Below are positions 1 through 7,486 of a stretch of 32,791 nt of DNA, one piece after another. Source of the stretch: Deinococcus aerolatus (GTDB lineage: Bacteria; Deinococcota; Deinococci; Deinococcales; Deinococcaceae); NCBI RefSeq assembly GCF_014647055.1, contig NZ_BMOL01000019.1, forward strand, positions 1-32,791, in the 5' to 3' direction. Position 1 is the stretch's first letter. Each line of letters starts with the position of its first letter. The notes beneath the pieces were generated by a model that saw only the letters and a program-made list of their open reading frames with translations, had not been told where the DNA came from and ran no database searches. The position numbers and the translations under genes were made by a program.

Positions 1-285
1 TGGTTTTGGATGGGGCGGGGTGGCATACCACCCCGCTGCTGACCTGTCCTGAGGGCCTCCATCTGGTTTTCCTGCCCCCATACTCCCCAGAGTTACAACC
101 GGCCGAACGCTTGTGGTCGCTCACCGATATGCCCCTGAAAAACCGACATTTCCCCACCCTGGACGCCCTGACTGAGCGGCTCGCGGCCCAGTGTCGGTGG
201 CTGGAAGGTCAGTGTGAACGGGTGCGCTCCCTGACCCTCTTCCATTGGTGGCCTCGTGTAACAAATTAACCGGGATTCGTATGAG
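1..285 (+). mobile_element. Right end of an IS630-type insertion sequence (partial)
   Basis: The 3' part of a transposase gene (stop at 267-269) is followed by a sequence that, read inward from position 285, begins CTCATACGAATCCCGG. The repeat element at 18315 begins CTCATACGGATTCCG, a match at 13 of 15 positions, which supports this being the terminal inverted repeat. The left end lies outside the window. IS630/Tc1-mariner elements insert at TA, and a TA dinucleotide sits inside the shared CTCATACG motif. The exact outer boundary is inferred from this similarity. Confidence 0.6.
3..269 (+). CDS. IS630-family transposase, C-terminal fragment (5' end outside window)
   Basis: The reading frame is open from the window edge and encodes about 88 residues. 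It contains LDGAGWH, which in Tc1/mariner and IS630 transposases carries the second catalytic Asp, then FLPPYSPELQPAERLW, which contains the third acidic residue (Glu) of the DDE triad. These are the hallmarks of the IS630 catalytic domain. The protein would cut and join the element's ends at TA targets. The distance between the two motifs is normal for the family, so this 3' part looks intact. The copy could still be inactive because its 5' half is not visible. It sits just outside the terminator that closes the convergent minus-strand operon. Confidence 0.85.
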   Translation, partial: VLDGAGWHTTPLLTCPEGLHLVFLPPYSPELQPAERLWSLTDMPLKNRHFPTLDALTERLAAQCRWLEGQCERVRSLTLFHWWPRVTN

Positions 286-327
286 TGGCGCTGTCCCAAA
301 GGAGTCCTGGAGCTGACAAACAGGCAA

Positions 328-357
328 GGCGCCCGAGAGTTCATTCTCTTGGGCGCC
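328..357. terminator. Hairpin terminator between the IS element and the SHOCT-like operon
   Basis: GGCGCCCGAGAG (328-339) pairs with CTCTTGGGCGCC (346-357), a 12-bp stem with one G-U pair and a 6-base loop. The plus-strand side is followed by CTGCTTTTG and the minus-strand side by TTGCCTGTTTG. It lies 33 bp past the stop codon of the minus-strand gene at 391, so it most likely ends that operon and may also stop read-through from the IS element. Confidence 0.7.
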
Positions 358-390
358 CTGCTTTTGTCCAGCCTGACACGGTCAGCCCCC

Positions 391-1038
391 TCATTTCAGC
401 GAGATGTGGACCTCGTTGCCTTCGCTGTCCTCGGCGCTGATCAGCTCACCGGGGGGCGGGTCGGATTCGAGCAGCAGTTGCAGGGTCTCCAGGCTGAAAC
501 CGGCACTTTCCAGCGCGCGGATGCCGTGCGGCGGAATCAGCTTGTGCAGGTGCGGCGCGAGGCTGACCGGCAGATTGGCGCTGTACTCGTCGCCTGCCGA
601 GGACTCGACCTGAATGCGCAGGATGCGGGCCGAGGGGTGCCGGGGGGTGCTGCCGCCAGCAGCCGGAGAACCGCTGAAGCCATCGGTGAGGCGCTCCACC
701 ACCTCATCAATGCCGCCAGTCACACGGTCCATGAGGTCATCCAGGCCACGCACCCGGTGACCACCGATAATGACCTGGGGGCGGCGGGGCGGCTGCGGGG
801 GAACGGGCGGACGGGGCGGGGCAGTCGGGATATCCCGCACGCCCCGCAGCAGCATCAGGTGTTCGGCCACCTGCTCAGTGTCCAGCTCCTCACGCTTGAG
901 CAGCGAGTCGATCAGTTCGCGGTCACTGTCGGTCAGGGCCAGCTTCGCGCTCAGCGCGGCCAGCAACGGCCCGGCGTCTTCCAGATTCAGGCGGCCCGCG
1001 CGGACCAGCTCCAGGATGCGTTTCACTTTTTCTTTCAT
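391..1038 (-). CDS. SHOCT-like domain protein with Pro-rich linker (envelope-stress type, hypothetical)
   Basis: 215 residues. The N-terminus (MKEKVKRILELVRAGRLNLE, then DAGPLLAAL) is a short helical hairpin of the SHOCT-like type, as in Bacillus YvlB and related proteins. A second helical segment follows, then a Pro/Arg-rich linker around residues 72-87. The C-terminal part (about 140-215) resembles a module seen in YvlB-associated proteins: RIQVES, then a hydrophobic helix with LAPHLHKLIPP, then EDSEGNEVHISLK. No signal peptide or membrane segment is visible, so it is probably cytoplasmic. The start is supported by AGAGG about 4 bases upstream. It is the last gene of a three-gene minus-strand operon, and its N-terminal module matches that of the first gene. 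A role in sensing or tuning envelope stress is inferred from the family only. Confidence 0.75.
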   Translation of the reverse strand: MKEKVKRILELVRAGRLNLEDAGPLLAALSAKLALTDSDRELIDSLLKREELDTEQVAEHLMLLRGVRDIPTAPPRPPVPPQPPRRPQVIIGGHRVRGLDDLMDRVTGGIDEVVERLTDGFSGSPAAGGSTPRHPSARILRIQVESSAGDEYSANLPVSLAPHLHKLIPPHGIRALESAGFSLETLQLLLESDPPPGELISAEDSEGNEVHISLK

Positions 1039-1075
1039 AGTGCCTCTTTTGTGGGGTGTCGTCTGGGGCAGGCGA

Positions 1076-1372
1076 TCACGGCAGGTCCGCCTGTGCGGGG
1101 CGGTGCCCGGAAATGACCGGGTCCTGCGGCATCATCAGGACGGGCCGTCCACCCGACAGTTGCACCACCCGCCCCCCCACGTCCAGAGCCGTTTGCTGGG
1201 CCAGTTGCCGGGAATACCACTGCTCCGGCGTGACGCGCAGCGCGGCGCACAGGCGCTGCCAGAGCCTGGAGACCCGTCCTGCCCCCCGCGCGGCAACGGG
1301 CTGGTCCAGGCGGGACAGCGGGGAACGGGCCAACGGGGGGCGGGCCGAACGGGGGGAAGAGGTGAGACTCAT
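1076..1372 (-). CDS. Hypothetical protein, middle gene of SHOCT-like operon
   Basis: 98 residues, not recognised. The first 30 residues are rich in Ser, Arg and Pro and look disordered. A short helical part follows (RLWQRLCAALRVTPEQWYSR), then a possible beta-rich tail. There is no signal peptide or clear membrane helix. It is accepted as real because a good ribosome binding site (GGAGG, 8 bases before ATG) precedes it and because it sits between two related genes on the same strand, with gaps of 37 and 94 bases. Codon use is GC-rich like its neighbours. Function unknown; a partner role for the two SHOCT-like proteins is a guess from position. Confidence 0.6.
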   Translation of the reverse strand: MSLTSSPRSARPPLARSPLSRLDQPVAARGAGRVSRLWQRLCAALRVTPEQWYSRQLAQQTALDVGGRVVQLSGGRPVLMMPQDPVISGHRPAQADLP

Positions 1373-1466
1373 CTTGAATCCTCCAGGGACGCGGGGTCAG
1401 GTAGGAGAAGGGCGGAAGCAGCGGACGGGTGGTGCGTGTGCTGGCGTTGCGGTGTGGGGCAGGCCG

Positions 1467-2339
1467 TTACTCGGTGAGCAACTTGACCTGTCCGGCGGCC
1501 ACCCGGCACGACAGCGTGGCCTCGCCGCTGCCCAGTTGCCCGGCATGACGGGTGTTCATGAAGCTGCCGCTCTTGCTGGTGGCGAAGTCGGCCTTGAATG
1601 CGCCCACAGTCACGTCGGCGTCCACGCGCAGGCTGGTGCCGGGCAGCAGATGCAGGGTGGCGTTGCCGGCGTTGACCTCCACGCGGTGATCGCCGCCCGC
1701 CAGCACCCCGGCCCACCTGAGGTTGCCGCCGTTGACGCTGGCGTTCAGGCTGTGTGCACCGGTCAGCGTGAGGTTACCGCCGTTGACGCTCAGGTGCGTG
1801 GGGCCGCCCATCTCGGCGGCGGTCAGGTTGCCGCCGTTGACCTCGGCGTTCAGACTCGCGGCACGGCCCATACGGATGTTGCCGCCGTTGATCTCGGCGT
1901 GCATCTCGCCGCTCAGATCGGGCAGGGTCAGGTTGCCGCCCTCCACGGCGGCACGCACATGCCGGGGCACAAACGGCAGCGTGAGGATGGCCTTGAGGTT
2001 GCCCCAGTGGCCCCCAAAATGGTCCGCACGCTGCACCTGCCAGCCTTTCGGCGTGCCGCTCAGGCGCAACACTCCGTCCTCGCTGGCGCTCAGGTGCGGT
2101 GCGCCCAGCGAGCCGTCATGCAGAACGGTCAGGGTGTAGCCGCTGACCTTGAGGACGAGGTCCGGGGGAATGTCGCTGTCTTGGTAGGCGTCTGCCTCCG
2201 CGGGCATCTGCGCCTCGGGGGCGTCGGCGGACATGCCTTCCAACAGGCCGGCGGCCTCCTCGGCGGTGAGTTTGCCCTCGGCCACCAGACGCTGCACCTG
2301 CGAACGGAAATCCTCGGCGGGCTGTTGCTGTTCATTCAT
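1467..2339 (-). CDS. YvlB/LiaG-like protein: SHOCT-like hairpin plus DUF4097-type beta-helix
   Basis: 290 residues. Residues about 8-35 (VQRLVAEGKLTAEEAAGLLE) form the SHOCT-like hairpin. The remainder is a putative adhesin-like beta-solenoid (DUF4097 type) with regularly spaced turns: EGGNLTL, NGGNIRM, NGGNLTA, NGGNLTL, NGGNLRW and NAGNATL between about residues 135 and 235, one per rung of roughly 18-20 residues. Homologues in Firmicutes (YvlB, LiaG) belong to cell-envelope stress regulons. No signal peptide is visible. It heads the operon, preceded by AAGGAG 6 bases before ATG and a sigma-A-like promoter. The SHOCT-like hairpin is shared with the third gene, which suggests that the two bind each other or a common partner; this is inference. 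Confidence 0.8.
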   Translation of the reverse strand: MNEQQQPAEDFRSQVQRLVAEGKLTAEEAAGLLEGMSADAPEAQMPAEADAYQDSDIPPDLVLKVSGYTLTVLHDGSLGAPHLSASEDGVLRLSGTPKGWQVQRADHFGGHWGNLKAILTLPFVPRHVRAAVEGGNLTLPDLSGEMHAEINGGNIRMGRAASLNAEVNGGNLTAAEMGGPTHLSVNGGNLTLTGAHSLNASVNGGNLRWAGVLAGGDHRVEVNAGNATLHLLPGTSLRVDADVTVGAFKADFATSKSGSFMNTRHAGQLGSGEATLSCRVAAGQVKLLTE

Positions 2340-2356
2340 ATCCGTCTCCTTGAGAG

Positions 2357-2386
2357 AATAGAAACATAGAACTGCTAGAATGTCAA
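2357..2386 (-). promoter_or_regulatory. Sigma-A-type promoter of the SHOCT-like operon
   Basis: On the minus strand TTGACA (2386-2381) is followed after 18 bases by TCTATT (2362-2357), with the gene start at 2339. The -35 box is a perfect consensus. The -10 box is weak (4 of 6), and the predicted transcription start falls close to the ribosome binding site, so the exact -10 box is uncertain. Confidence 0.5.
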
Positions 2387-2566
2387 TACGGATTTCATGA
2401 TCTGGATTTCAGGGAGCAAATTCTTGTCGTCTGAGACGCAAAATCAATCGTTTCCAAGATGCCACTCAATGGGATCTGCTAAATCCAATCTTCTATTCAG
2501 AGTTTCCCAGTCCGGCAACCTCGCGGGCAGGGAGGCGCCCGCCTCGCACCGCTCCCTCCTCTCCCC

Positions 2567-2572
2567 TATCCT
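2567..2572 (+). promoter_or_regulatory. Leaderless -10 box (TATCCT) for the RNase II-like gene
   Basis: TATCCT lies 7 bases before ATG 2580, so transcription would start at or next to the A of ATG. This also decides the start: the frame is open further upstream, but without promoter or ribosome binding signals. The rest of the 2387-2566 stretch shows only a GC-rich hairpin (2523-2542) with no T-run. Confidence 0.5.
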
Positions 2573-2579
2573 TGGGGTC

Positions 2580-3962
2580 ATGACGTTGCCCGAACTCACC
2601 CCCGCCCAGCGCACCGATGTGGAACTGCTGGCGCGTGGCAAAGCGGAAAAGAGCCGCACCCTGCGCGAACTGAACCTGCCTGAAACGCCGGAATCGGCCC
2701 ACACCCTGCTGCTGCGCCTGGGCGTCTGGAGCGAGGCCAGAACGCCGTACGCCGACCGCCTGGGCGCGTCGCTAACGCACCTGACCCTGGACGTGCCGGA
2801 CTTTGCTCCGGAAGACCGGCTGGACCTGACCCATCTGGCGGCCTACGCCATTGACGACGAGGGCAACCGTGACCCGGACGACGCGATAGGCATTGAGCCG
2901 CTACCAGGCGGGTTGACGCGCCTGTGGGTGCATGTCTCGGACGTGGCCGCGCTGGTGCCTCCCGACAGCCCGCTGGACATGGAAGCCCGCGCACGCGGCG
3001 CCACGCTGTACCTGCCGGACCAGACCATTGGCATGTTGCCCGACGCCCTGGTCGAGAAGACCGGCCTGGGCCTGCACGAGACCATGCCCGCGCTGTCGAT
3101 CTCGCTGGATCTGGACGCCGACGGCAACGCCGACGCCGTGGACGTGGCCCTGACCACCGTGCGGGTCACGCGCCTGACCTACCAGGACGCGCAGGCCAGG
3201 CTGGACGCGGGCGAGGAGCCCTTCGTGACCCTGACCAGGCTGGCCCGCGCCAGTCAGGAGCTACGCGAGTCCGAGGGAGCGCTGAGCATTGACCTGCCCG
3301 AAGTGAAGATCAAGGCCGACGAGCACGGCGCAACCGTAACCCCGCTGCCCAAGCCGGAGATACGATTCGTGGTGCAGGAGTGCATGACCCTGGCCGGCTG
3401 GGCCACCGCGATCTACGCCGATGACCACAGCATTCCGCTGCCGTTTGCCACCCAGGCCGATCCCAGCCGCGAGGTGCGCGGCGACGGTCTGGGCGTGCAG
3501 TGGGCGCGGCGCAAGACGCTGGCCCGCACCCGCTTTCAGCCGTCGCCGGGACCGCATTCGGGCATGGGCCTGGACCTGTACGCCCAGGCCACCAGCCCCA
3601 TGCGGCGCTACCTGGATCTGGTGGTGCATCAGCAATTGCGTGCCCATCTGGCAGGCCGCGAACCGCTGGATGGGCGGGTGGTGGCCGCCCACATCGCCCA
3701 GGCCACGCTGAACGCCGACGCCACCCGGCAGGCCGAGCGCCTGAGCCGCAAGCACCACACCCTGCGCTACGCCGCCGCCCAGCCGGAACGCGAGTGGGAG
3801 GCGGTGGTGGTGGACCGCCGGGGACCGCAGGCCACCCTGCTGATTCCCGACCTGGCCTACGATCTGCCCCTGAGCACGCCCGCGCCGGTGGGCACGACGC
3901 TGCGCGTCCGGCTGGTGGACGTGAACCTGCCCGCCCTGAGCGCCCGCGCCCGCACGGTCTAG
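2580..3962 (+). CDS. RNase II/R-family 3'-5' exoribonuclease, short Deinococcus-type
   Basis: 460 residues. It degrades RNA from the 3' end by metal-dependent hydrolysis. Residues about 1-75 form a helix-turn-helix-like domain instead of the two cold-shock domains of E. coli RNase II. I recall this arrangement from the characterised D. radiodurans RNase II homologue. The RNB domain (about 85-370) carries D92-x5-D98-P-D100-D101, which matches the four catalytic aspartates of E. coli RNase II (D201, D207, D209, D210). The family motif TSPMRRYLDLVVHQ is present. The last 70 residues resemble a small S1-like beta domain. All key residues are intact. The leaderless start at 2580 is preferred to an upstream extension of about 60 residues that has no family similarity. 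Confidence 0.88.
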   Translation: MTLPELTPAQRTDVELLARGKAEKSRTLRELNLPETPESAHTLLLRLGVWSEARTPYADRLGASLTHLTLDVPDFAPEDRLDLTHLAAYAIDDEGNRDPDDAIGIEPLPGGLTRLWVHVSDVAALVPPDSPLDMEARARGATLYLPDQTIGMLPDALVEKTGLGLHETMPALSISLDLDADGNADAVDVALTTVRVTRLTYQDAQARLDAGEEPFVTLTRLARASQELRESEGALSIDLPEVKIKADEHGATVTPLPKPEIRFVVQECMTLAGWATAIYADDHSIPLPFATQADPSREVRGDGLGVQWARRKTLARTRFQPSPGPHSGMGLDLYAQATSPMRRYLDLVVHQQLRAHLAGREPLDGRVVAAHIAQATLNADATRQAERLSRKHHTLRYAAAQPEREWEAVVVDRRGPQATLLIPDLAYDLPLSTPAPVGTTLRVRLVDVNLPALSARARTV

Positions 3963-4069
3963 CGGTCTGGCCCGGTGGCATTCCCGGTTCGCTTGTGCTG
4001 AACAAGTGCATACGGGTGCCCCACCATGCTCCCGTTAAGTACGGTCCTCCAGCGGAGTGGGGGCCTGTC

Positions 4070-4087
4070 TGTACTCGGTTCAGTACA
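4070..4087. repeat. Perfect inverted repeat TGTACT-N6-AGTACA
   Basis: The arms are at 4070-4075 and 4082-4087. Outside them CTGTC (4065-4069) and GACAG (about 4092-4096) form a second, offset pair. There is no T-run. It lies in the 255-bp intergenic region between the RNase gene and the small gene at 4218, about 120 bp before the latter's promoter. It could be an operator half-site pair or an RNA hairpin. The rest of this gap shows nothing else clear. Confidence 0.35.
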
Positions 4088-4204
4088 CCTGAGACAGAAA
4101 GCCGCGCGAGATATTTAGCCCACAGCCGAAAAACAACGTTGAACACGCACATTTCGTAAACCCAAATCCGCTTCATCTTTCATTCATTCACCCCCCGGTC
4201 TGCC

Positions 4205-4210
4205 TAAACT
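4205..4210 (+). promoter_or_regulatory. Leaderless -10 box (TAAACT) for the small gene at 4218
   Basis: TAAACT ends 7 bases before ATG 4218 and no Shine-Dalgarno sequence is present. The spacing matches the other leaderless genes of the window. No good -35 box is visible. Confidence 0.5.
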
Positions 4211-4217
4211 GCCAGAC

Positions 4218-4493
4218 ATGACCGCCGTGAGCCGGGTATTGAACGACATCGTGTCCCTGCGAATGAGCCACTGCCGCGCCGAACAGGCCGCCGGGGCCGC
4301 CCAGTACCATCTGGCGGTGCAGCACTACCGCGCGTGTCTGGAGGCCGCCGAGTGCCGCGAGGACTGCCAGGCGGTGCAGTTCTTCGCTCTGAAGCTGTCC
4401 GGGTGCTATGAGCAGATGGGCCTGCGCGACAAGGCGGTGCAGTTTCGCGCCCTGGCCAACGTCGAAGAGGATCTACCGGGTCTGCTGGGCTAG
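4218..4493 (+). CDS. Small helical (TPR-like) hypothetical protein
   Basis: 91 residues. The sequence is almost entirely helical, and the segment QYHLAVQHYRACLEAAECRE followed by AVQFFALKLSGCYEQMGLRDKAVQFRAL has the Ala/Tyr/Gly spacing of a tetratricopeptide-like helix pair. It contains four Cys (C20, C37, C43, C57). No signal peptide. TPR-like proteins usually mediate protein contacts; no specific function can be given. Its own leaderless promoter and a 37-bp gap to the next gene suggest that it is transcribed alone or with the secreted protein at 4531. Confidence 0.65.
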   Translation: MTAVSRVLNDIVSLRMSHCRAEQAAGAAQYHLAVQHYRACLEAAECREDCQAVQFFALKLSGCYEQMGLRDKAVQFRALANVEEDLPGLLG

Positions 4494-4530
4494 GGGGCAA
4501 CCCAGGGCCACCGCGCTGCGTACTGGAGAC

Positions 4531-4884
4531 ATGCTCAAGGCCCCGCAGCTGACCCGAACCCTGCTGACACTGGCACTCGCATCCGTGCCCGCTGCCTCCG
4601 CCGCTTCGCTCATGCTGGGGGCCGGGCAGAGCACTACGCTGAACAGCACGAAGGTTACACTGCTGCGCGTCACCGACAGCCGCTGCCCGCTGAAGGCCAT
4701 CTGCGTCATGGCGGGCCACGTGAAGGCCAGCCTGTTTATCGTTAAGGCGACCTCCGCACGGCTGTACACGGTCTATCTACCCGGTGTGCCCGTCCAGACG
4801 ACGGTGGGCAGGATGATCCTGAAGGCGGCCACACGGCGGGAGAGCGGCGCACCCCAGCGGCTGACCTTTGAGGTGGCGAAGTAG
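4531..4884 (+). CDS. Small secreted hypothetical protein
   Basis: 117 residues. An N-terminal signal peptide is clear: KAPQLTR, a hydrophobic run TLLTLALASVPA, then cleavage likely after ASAAS (about residue 22). The mature part is beta-rich and contains SRCPLKAICVMAGHV, a Cys-Pro...Cys...Gly motif seen in several small secreted proteins of unknown function. The two Cys could form a disulfide outside the cytoplasm. The start at 4531 is chosen because it gives the signal peptide; the frame is open upstream inside the preceding gene. GGAG lies only 2 bases before the ATG, and a CGTACT box 6 bases before it may serve as a leaderless -10 element. Confidence 0.65.
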   Translation: MLKAPQLTRTLLTLALASVPAASAASLMLGAGQSTTLNSTKVTLLRVTDSRCPLKAICVMAGHVKASLFIVKATSARLYTVYLPGVPVQTTVGRMILKAATRRESGAPQRLTFEVAK

Positions 4885-4957
4885 TCCAGCAGGGAACGGT
4901 GGACGCAGGCCTGTCCCTCCCCTAGTTCCTGCCCGCGCGCCCGCAGACCCGACTCGC

Positions 4958-4963
4958 TACAGT
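4958..4963 (+). promoter_or_regulatory. Leaderless -10 box (TACAGT) for thrC
   Basis: TACAGT is followed by GGCCCC and then ATG 4970, a 6-base gap. No Shine-Dalgarno sequence is present. It fixes the thrC start at 4970 although the frame is open upstream. Confidence 0.55.
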
Positions 4964-4969
4964 GGCCCC

Positions 4970-6403
4970 ATGAAGTACGTGTCTACCCGTGGCCTGCGTG
5001 ATCTGGGGGGCTTCTCGGATGTCCTGCTGATGGGCCTGGCCCCGGACGGCGGCCTCGCCATGCCCGAGCGTATTCCCACCCTCAGCGCGGATGAGCTGGA
5101 GCAGTGGCGCGGTCTGGATTACGCGGACCTGGCCTACGCGGTGATGCGCCCCTACATCGACGACATCCCCGAGGCGGACCTGCGCGCGATGCTGCGGGCC
5201 ACCTACCACCCGGATGTGTTCCACAGCGCGGAGATTACCCCGCTGACGCGGCTGGGCAGCTCGGGGCTCTACCTGCTGGAACTGTCAAACGGCCCCTCGC
5301 TGGCTTTCAAGGACATCGCCATGCAGTTTCTGGGGCAGATGTTCGAGTACGTGCTGGAGCGGCGGGACGAGCATCTGAACATCCTGGGGGCCACCTCGGG
5401 CGACACCGGCTCGGCGGCGGAATACGCCATGCGCGGTAAGGCCCGCGTGAACGTGTTCATGCTCTCGCCGCACGGGCGCATGAGCGCGTTTCAGCAGGCG
5501 CAGATGTTCAGCCTCGATGAGCCGAACATCTTCAACGTCGCCGTGCAGGGCGTGTTCGACGACTGCCAGGATCTGGTCAAGGAGGTCAACGCCGACGCCG
5601 CCTTTAAGGCCAGATACACCATTGGGGCGGTGAACTCGATCAACTGGGCGCGGGTGCTGGCGCAGGCGGTGTACTACTTCAAGGCGTACTTCGCACTTGA
5701 TCTTCCCGCCGGGCAGACGGTGGACTTCAGCGTGCCGTCCGGCAACTTCGGCAACGTGTTCGCCGGGTATCTGGCCAAACAGATGGGCCTGCCGGTGGGG
5801 CAACTGGTGGTGGCCAGCAACGAGAACGACGTTCTACATGAGTTCTTCTCCACCGGGGTATACCGGGTGCGGCGGGCGGCGCAGGTGGCACAGACCTCCA
5901 GCCCCAGCATGGACATCGGCAAGGCGTCCAACTTCGAGCGTTACCTGTATCTGGTGGCCGGAGCGGACGGCGTACAGACCCGGGCGTGGTGGGACGAGGT
6001 GGGAGGCTCGCGGCCCGTCGATCTGCGCGGCACGGCCCACTGGGCAGAGGTGCAGGCCAGCGGCCTCGTGGGCGGGCGCAGCAGCCACGCAGAGCGCCTG
6101 GACACCATTCGCCGCGCCGACGAACATTTCGGGCGCCTGATTGACCCGCACACCGCCGACGGTCTGCTGGTGGGCGAACAGTGCGCGCGGGCCGGGGTAC
6201 CGATGGTCTGCCTGGAAACCGCCCTGCCCGCCAAGTTCGAGGCCACCGTGCAGGAGGCCGTGGGCCGCACCCCGCCACGCCCGGAGCGTTTTGAGGGCAT
6301 CGAGCAGCAGCCGCGCCACTTCACCCTGATGGACAGCGACGCTGCCGCGTTGAAAGCCTTTGTGGCAGAGAAGCTGGGAAAGACGTTGCAAAGTACCCCC
6401 TGA
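4970..6403 (+). CDS. thrC: Threonine synthase
   Basis: 477 residues, the usual length for the long (E. coli/yeast-type) threonine synthases. It converts O-phospho-L-homoserine to threonine with pyridoxal phosphate, the last step of threonine synthesis in the cytoplasm. The N-terminus MKYVSTRG followed by GFSDVLLMGLAPDGGLAMPE is typical of the family. The PLP Schiff-base lysine is K114 in LAFKDIAMQF. The phosphate-binding loop GATSGDTGSAAEYA follows, then SINWARVLAQAVYYF. No homoserine kinase or dehydrogenase gene is next to it, so the pathway is split. The gene stands alone with its own leaderless promoter; aguA follows after 21 bp. Confidence 0.95.
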   Translation: MKYVSTRGLRDLGGFSDVLLMGLAPDGGLAMPERIPTLSADELEQWRGLDYADLAYAVMRPYIDDIPEADLRAMLRATYHPDVFHSAEITPLTRLGSSGLYLLELSNGPSLAFKDIAMQFLGQMFEYVLERRDEHLNILGATSGDTGSAAEYAMRGKARVNVFMLSPHGRMSAFQQAQMFSLDEPNIFNVAVQGVFDDCQDLVKEVNADAAFKARYTIGAVNSINWARVLAQAVYYFKAYFALDLPAGQTVDFSVPSGNFGNVFAGYLAKQMGLPVGQLVVASNENDVLHEFFSTGVYRVRRAAQVAQTSSPSMDIGKASNFERYLYLVAGADGVQTRAWWDEVGGSRPVDLRGTAHWAEVQASGLVGGRSSHAERLDTIRRADEHFGRLIDPHTADGLLVGEQCARAGVPMVCLETALPAKFEATVQEAVGRTPPRPERFEGIEQQPRHFTLMDSDAAALKAFVAEKLGKTLQSTP

Positions 6404-6412
6404 ACCTCGCAC

Positions 6413-6418
6413 TACACT
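6413..6418 (+). promoter_or_regulatory. Leaderless -10 box (TACACT) for aguA
   Basis: TACACT lies 6 bases before ATG 6425. The bases between (CGGGGG) are also purine-rich, so a weak ribosome binding site on read-through mRNA from thrC is possible too. Confidence 0.5.
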
Positions 6419-6424
6419 CGGGGG

Positions 6425-7486
6425 ATGAAGCACTTCTCCGCCACCGATGCCACGCCGCGCGCCCTGAACTTTGCCATGCCCCCCGAATGGGACCCACACG
6501 CCGCCACCTGGATGAGCTGGCCCGCCGACGACGAGCTGTGGTTCGGTCATCTGGGCGCCGTGCGTGCCGAGTTTGCCGAACTGGTGCGCACGATTGCCCG
6601 CTTCGAGCCGGTGCAGCTGCTGGTCCGGGACGCGGAGAGCCGTCAGGACGCGGGCGAACGGCTGGCCGGGGCCGACGTGACCTTCCACGACGTGCCGCTG
6701 AACGACGTGTGGATTCGGGACAACGGCCCGCTGTTCGTGACCCGTGAGTCCGGCGAGATTTCGTTCGTCAACTGGCGCTTCAACGCCTGGGGCGGCAAAT
6801 TCGACTACGCCGAGGATGACCGCGTGCCGGAGGCGGTGGCGCGCATCCTGGGGGCCGCCCACTGGGACGTGCCGGTGGTGCTGGAAGGCGGCGCGCTGGA
6901 ACTCGGCGGCGCGGGCGTGGCGCTGACCACCCGCTCGTGCCTGCTGACAGACACCCGCAATCTGGGCCTGGACGCGGGCAAGTACGCCGACTGGCTGCGC
7001 GAGTACCTGGGGGTCACCAAACTGCTGTGGCTGGGCGCGGGCCTGGAGAATGACCACACCGACGGCCATATCGACACCATCACGCGCTTTTCCGACGAGC
7101 GCACGATTGTGACCAGCGTGGAGGCGGACCGGGCAGACCCGAATCACGCGGTCATGTCGGCCAATCTGGAGGCGCTGCGGGAGATGACGGGTGCCGACGG
7201 CCAGCCTTTCCGTATCGTGGAACTGCCCCTGCCCGCCGGGTATCTGGAGGGCGCAGAGGGAAGATTGCCTCCCACCTACGCCAATTTCTATATCGGCAAC
7301 GGCTTCGTGGTGGTGCCGCAGTACGGCGACGCCAACGACGCCCGCGCGCTGGAGATTCTGACCCCACTGTTTCCGGGCCGCGAGGTCATTGGCCTGAGCA
7401 GCCGCGCCATCATCGAGGGCGGTGGCTCGTTCCACTGCGTGACGCAGCAGCAGCCGGTGGGGGCGGTGTGGACCGGGCAGGCCTAG
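6425..7486 (+). CDS. aguA: Agmatine deiminase
   Basis: 353 residues. It hydrolyses agmatine to N-carbamoylputrescine and ammonia, a step from arginine to putrescine. Family signatures are MPPEWDPHAATWMSWP near the N-terminus, NDVWIRDNGPLFV (substrate Asp), FNAWGGKFDY, the ENDHTDGHIDTITRF segment with a catalytic His, and the nucleophile C338 in GGGSFHCVTQQQP. All catalytic residues of the guanidino-modifying superfamily are present. No carbamoylputrescine amidase gene (aguB), the usual partner, is seen nearby, so the next step must be encoded elsewhere. The downstream GNAT gene overlaps its last 19 bases. Confidence 0.94.
   Translation: MKHFSATDATPRALNFAMPPEWDPHAATWMSWPADDELWFGHLGAVRAEFAELVRTIARFEPVQLLVRDAESRQDAGERLAGADVTFHDVPLNDVWIRDNGPLFVTRESGEISFVNWRFNAWGGKFDYAEDDRVPEAVARILGAAHWDVPVVLEGGALELGGAGVALTTRSCLLTDTRNLGLDAGKYADWLREYLGVTKLLWLGAGLENDHTDGHIDTITRFSDERTIVTSVEADRADPNHAVMSANLEALREMTGADGQPFRIVELPLPAGYLEGAEGRLPPTYANFYIGNGFVVVPQYGDANDARALEILTPLFPGREVIGLSSRAIIEGGGSFHCVTQQQPVGAVWTGQA

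Noticed and set aside
349..1116. Long open frame on the plus strand opposite the SHOCT-like gene
   Set aside because: Mirror frame of a GC-rich gene: composition-driven, no recognisable domain, and the minus-strand gene has a ribosome binding site and family similarity.
2384..2480. Possible decayed copy of the MITE (AATACGGATTTC near 2385)
   Set aside because: Only about ten bases resemble the repeat end and no matching right end is present; chance similarity is likely.
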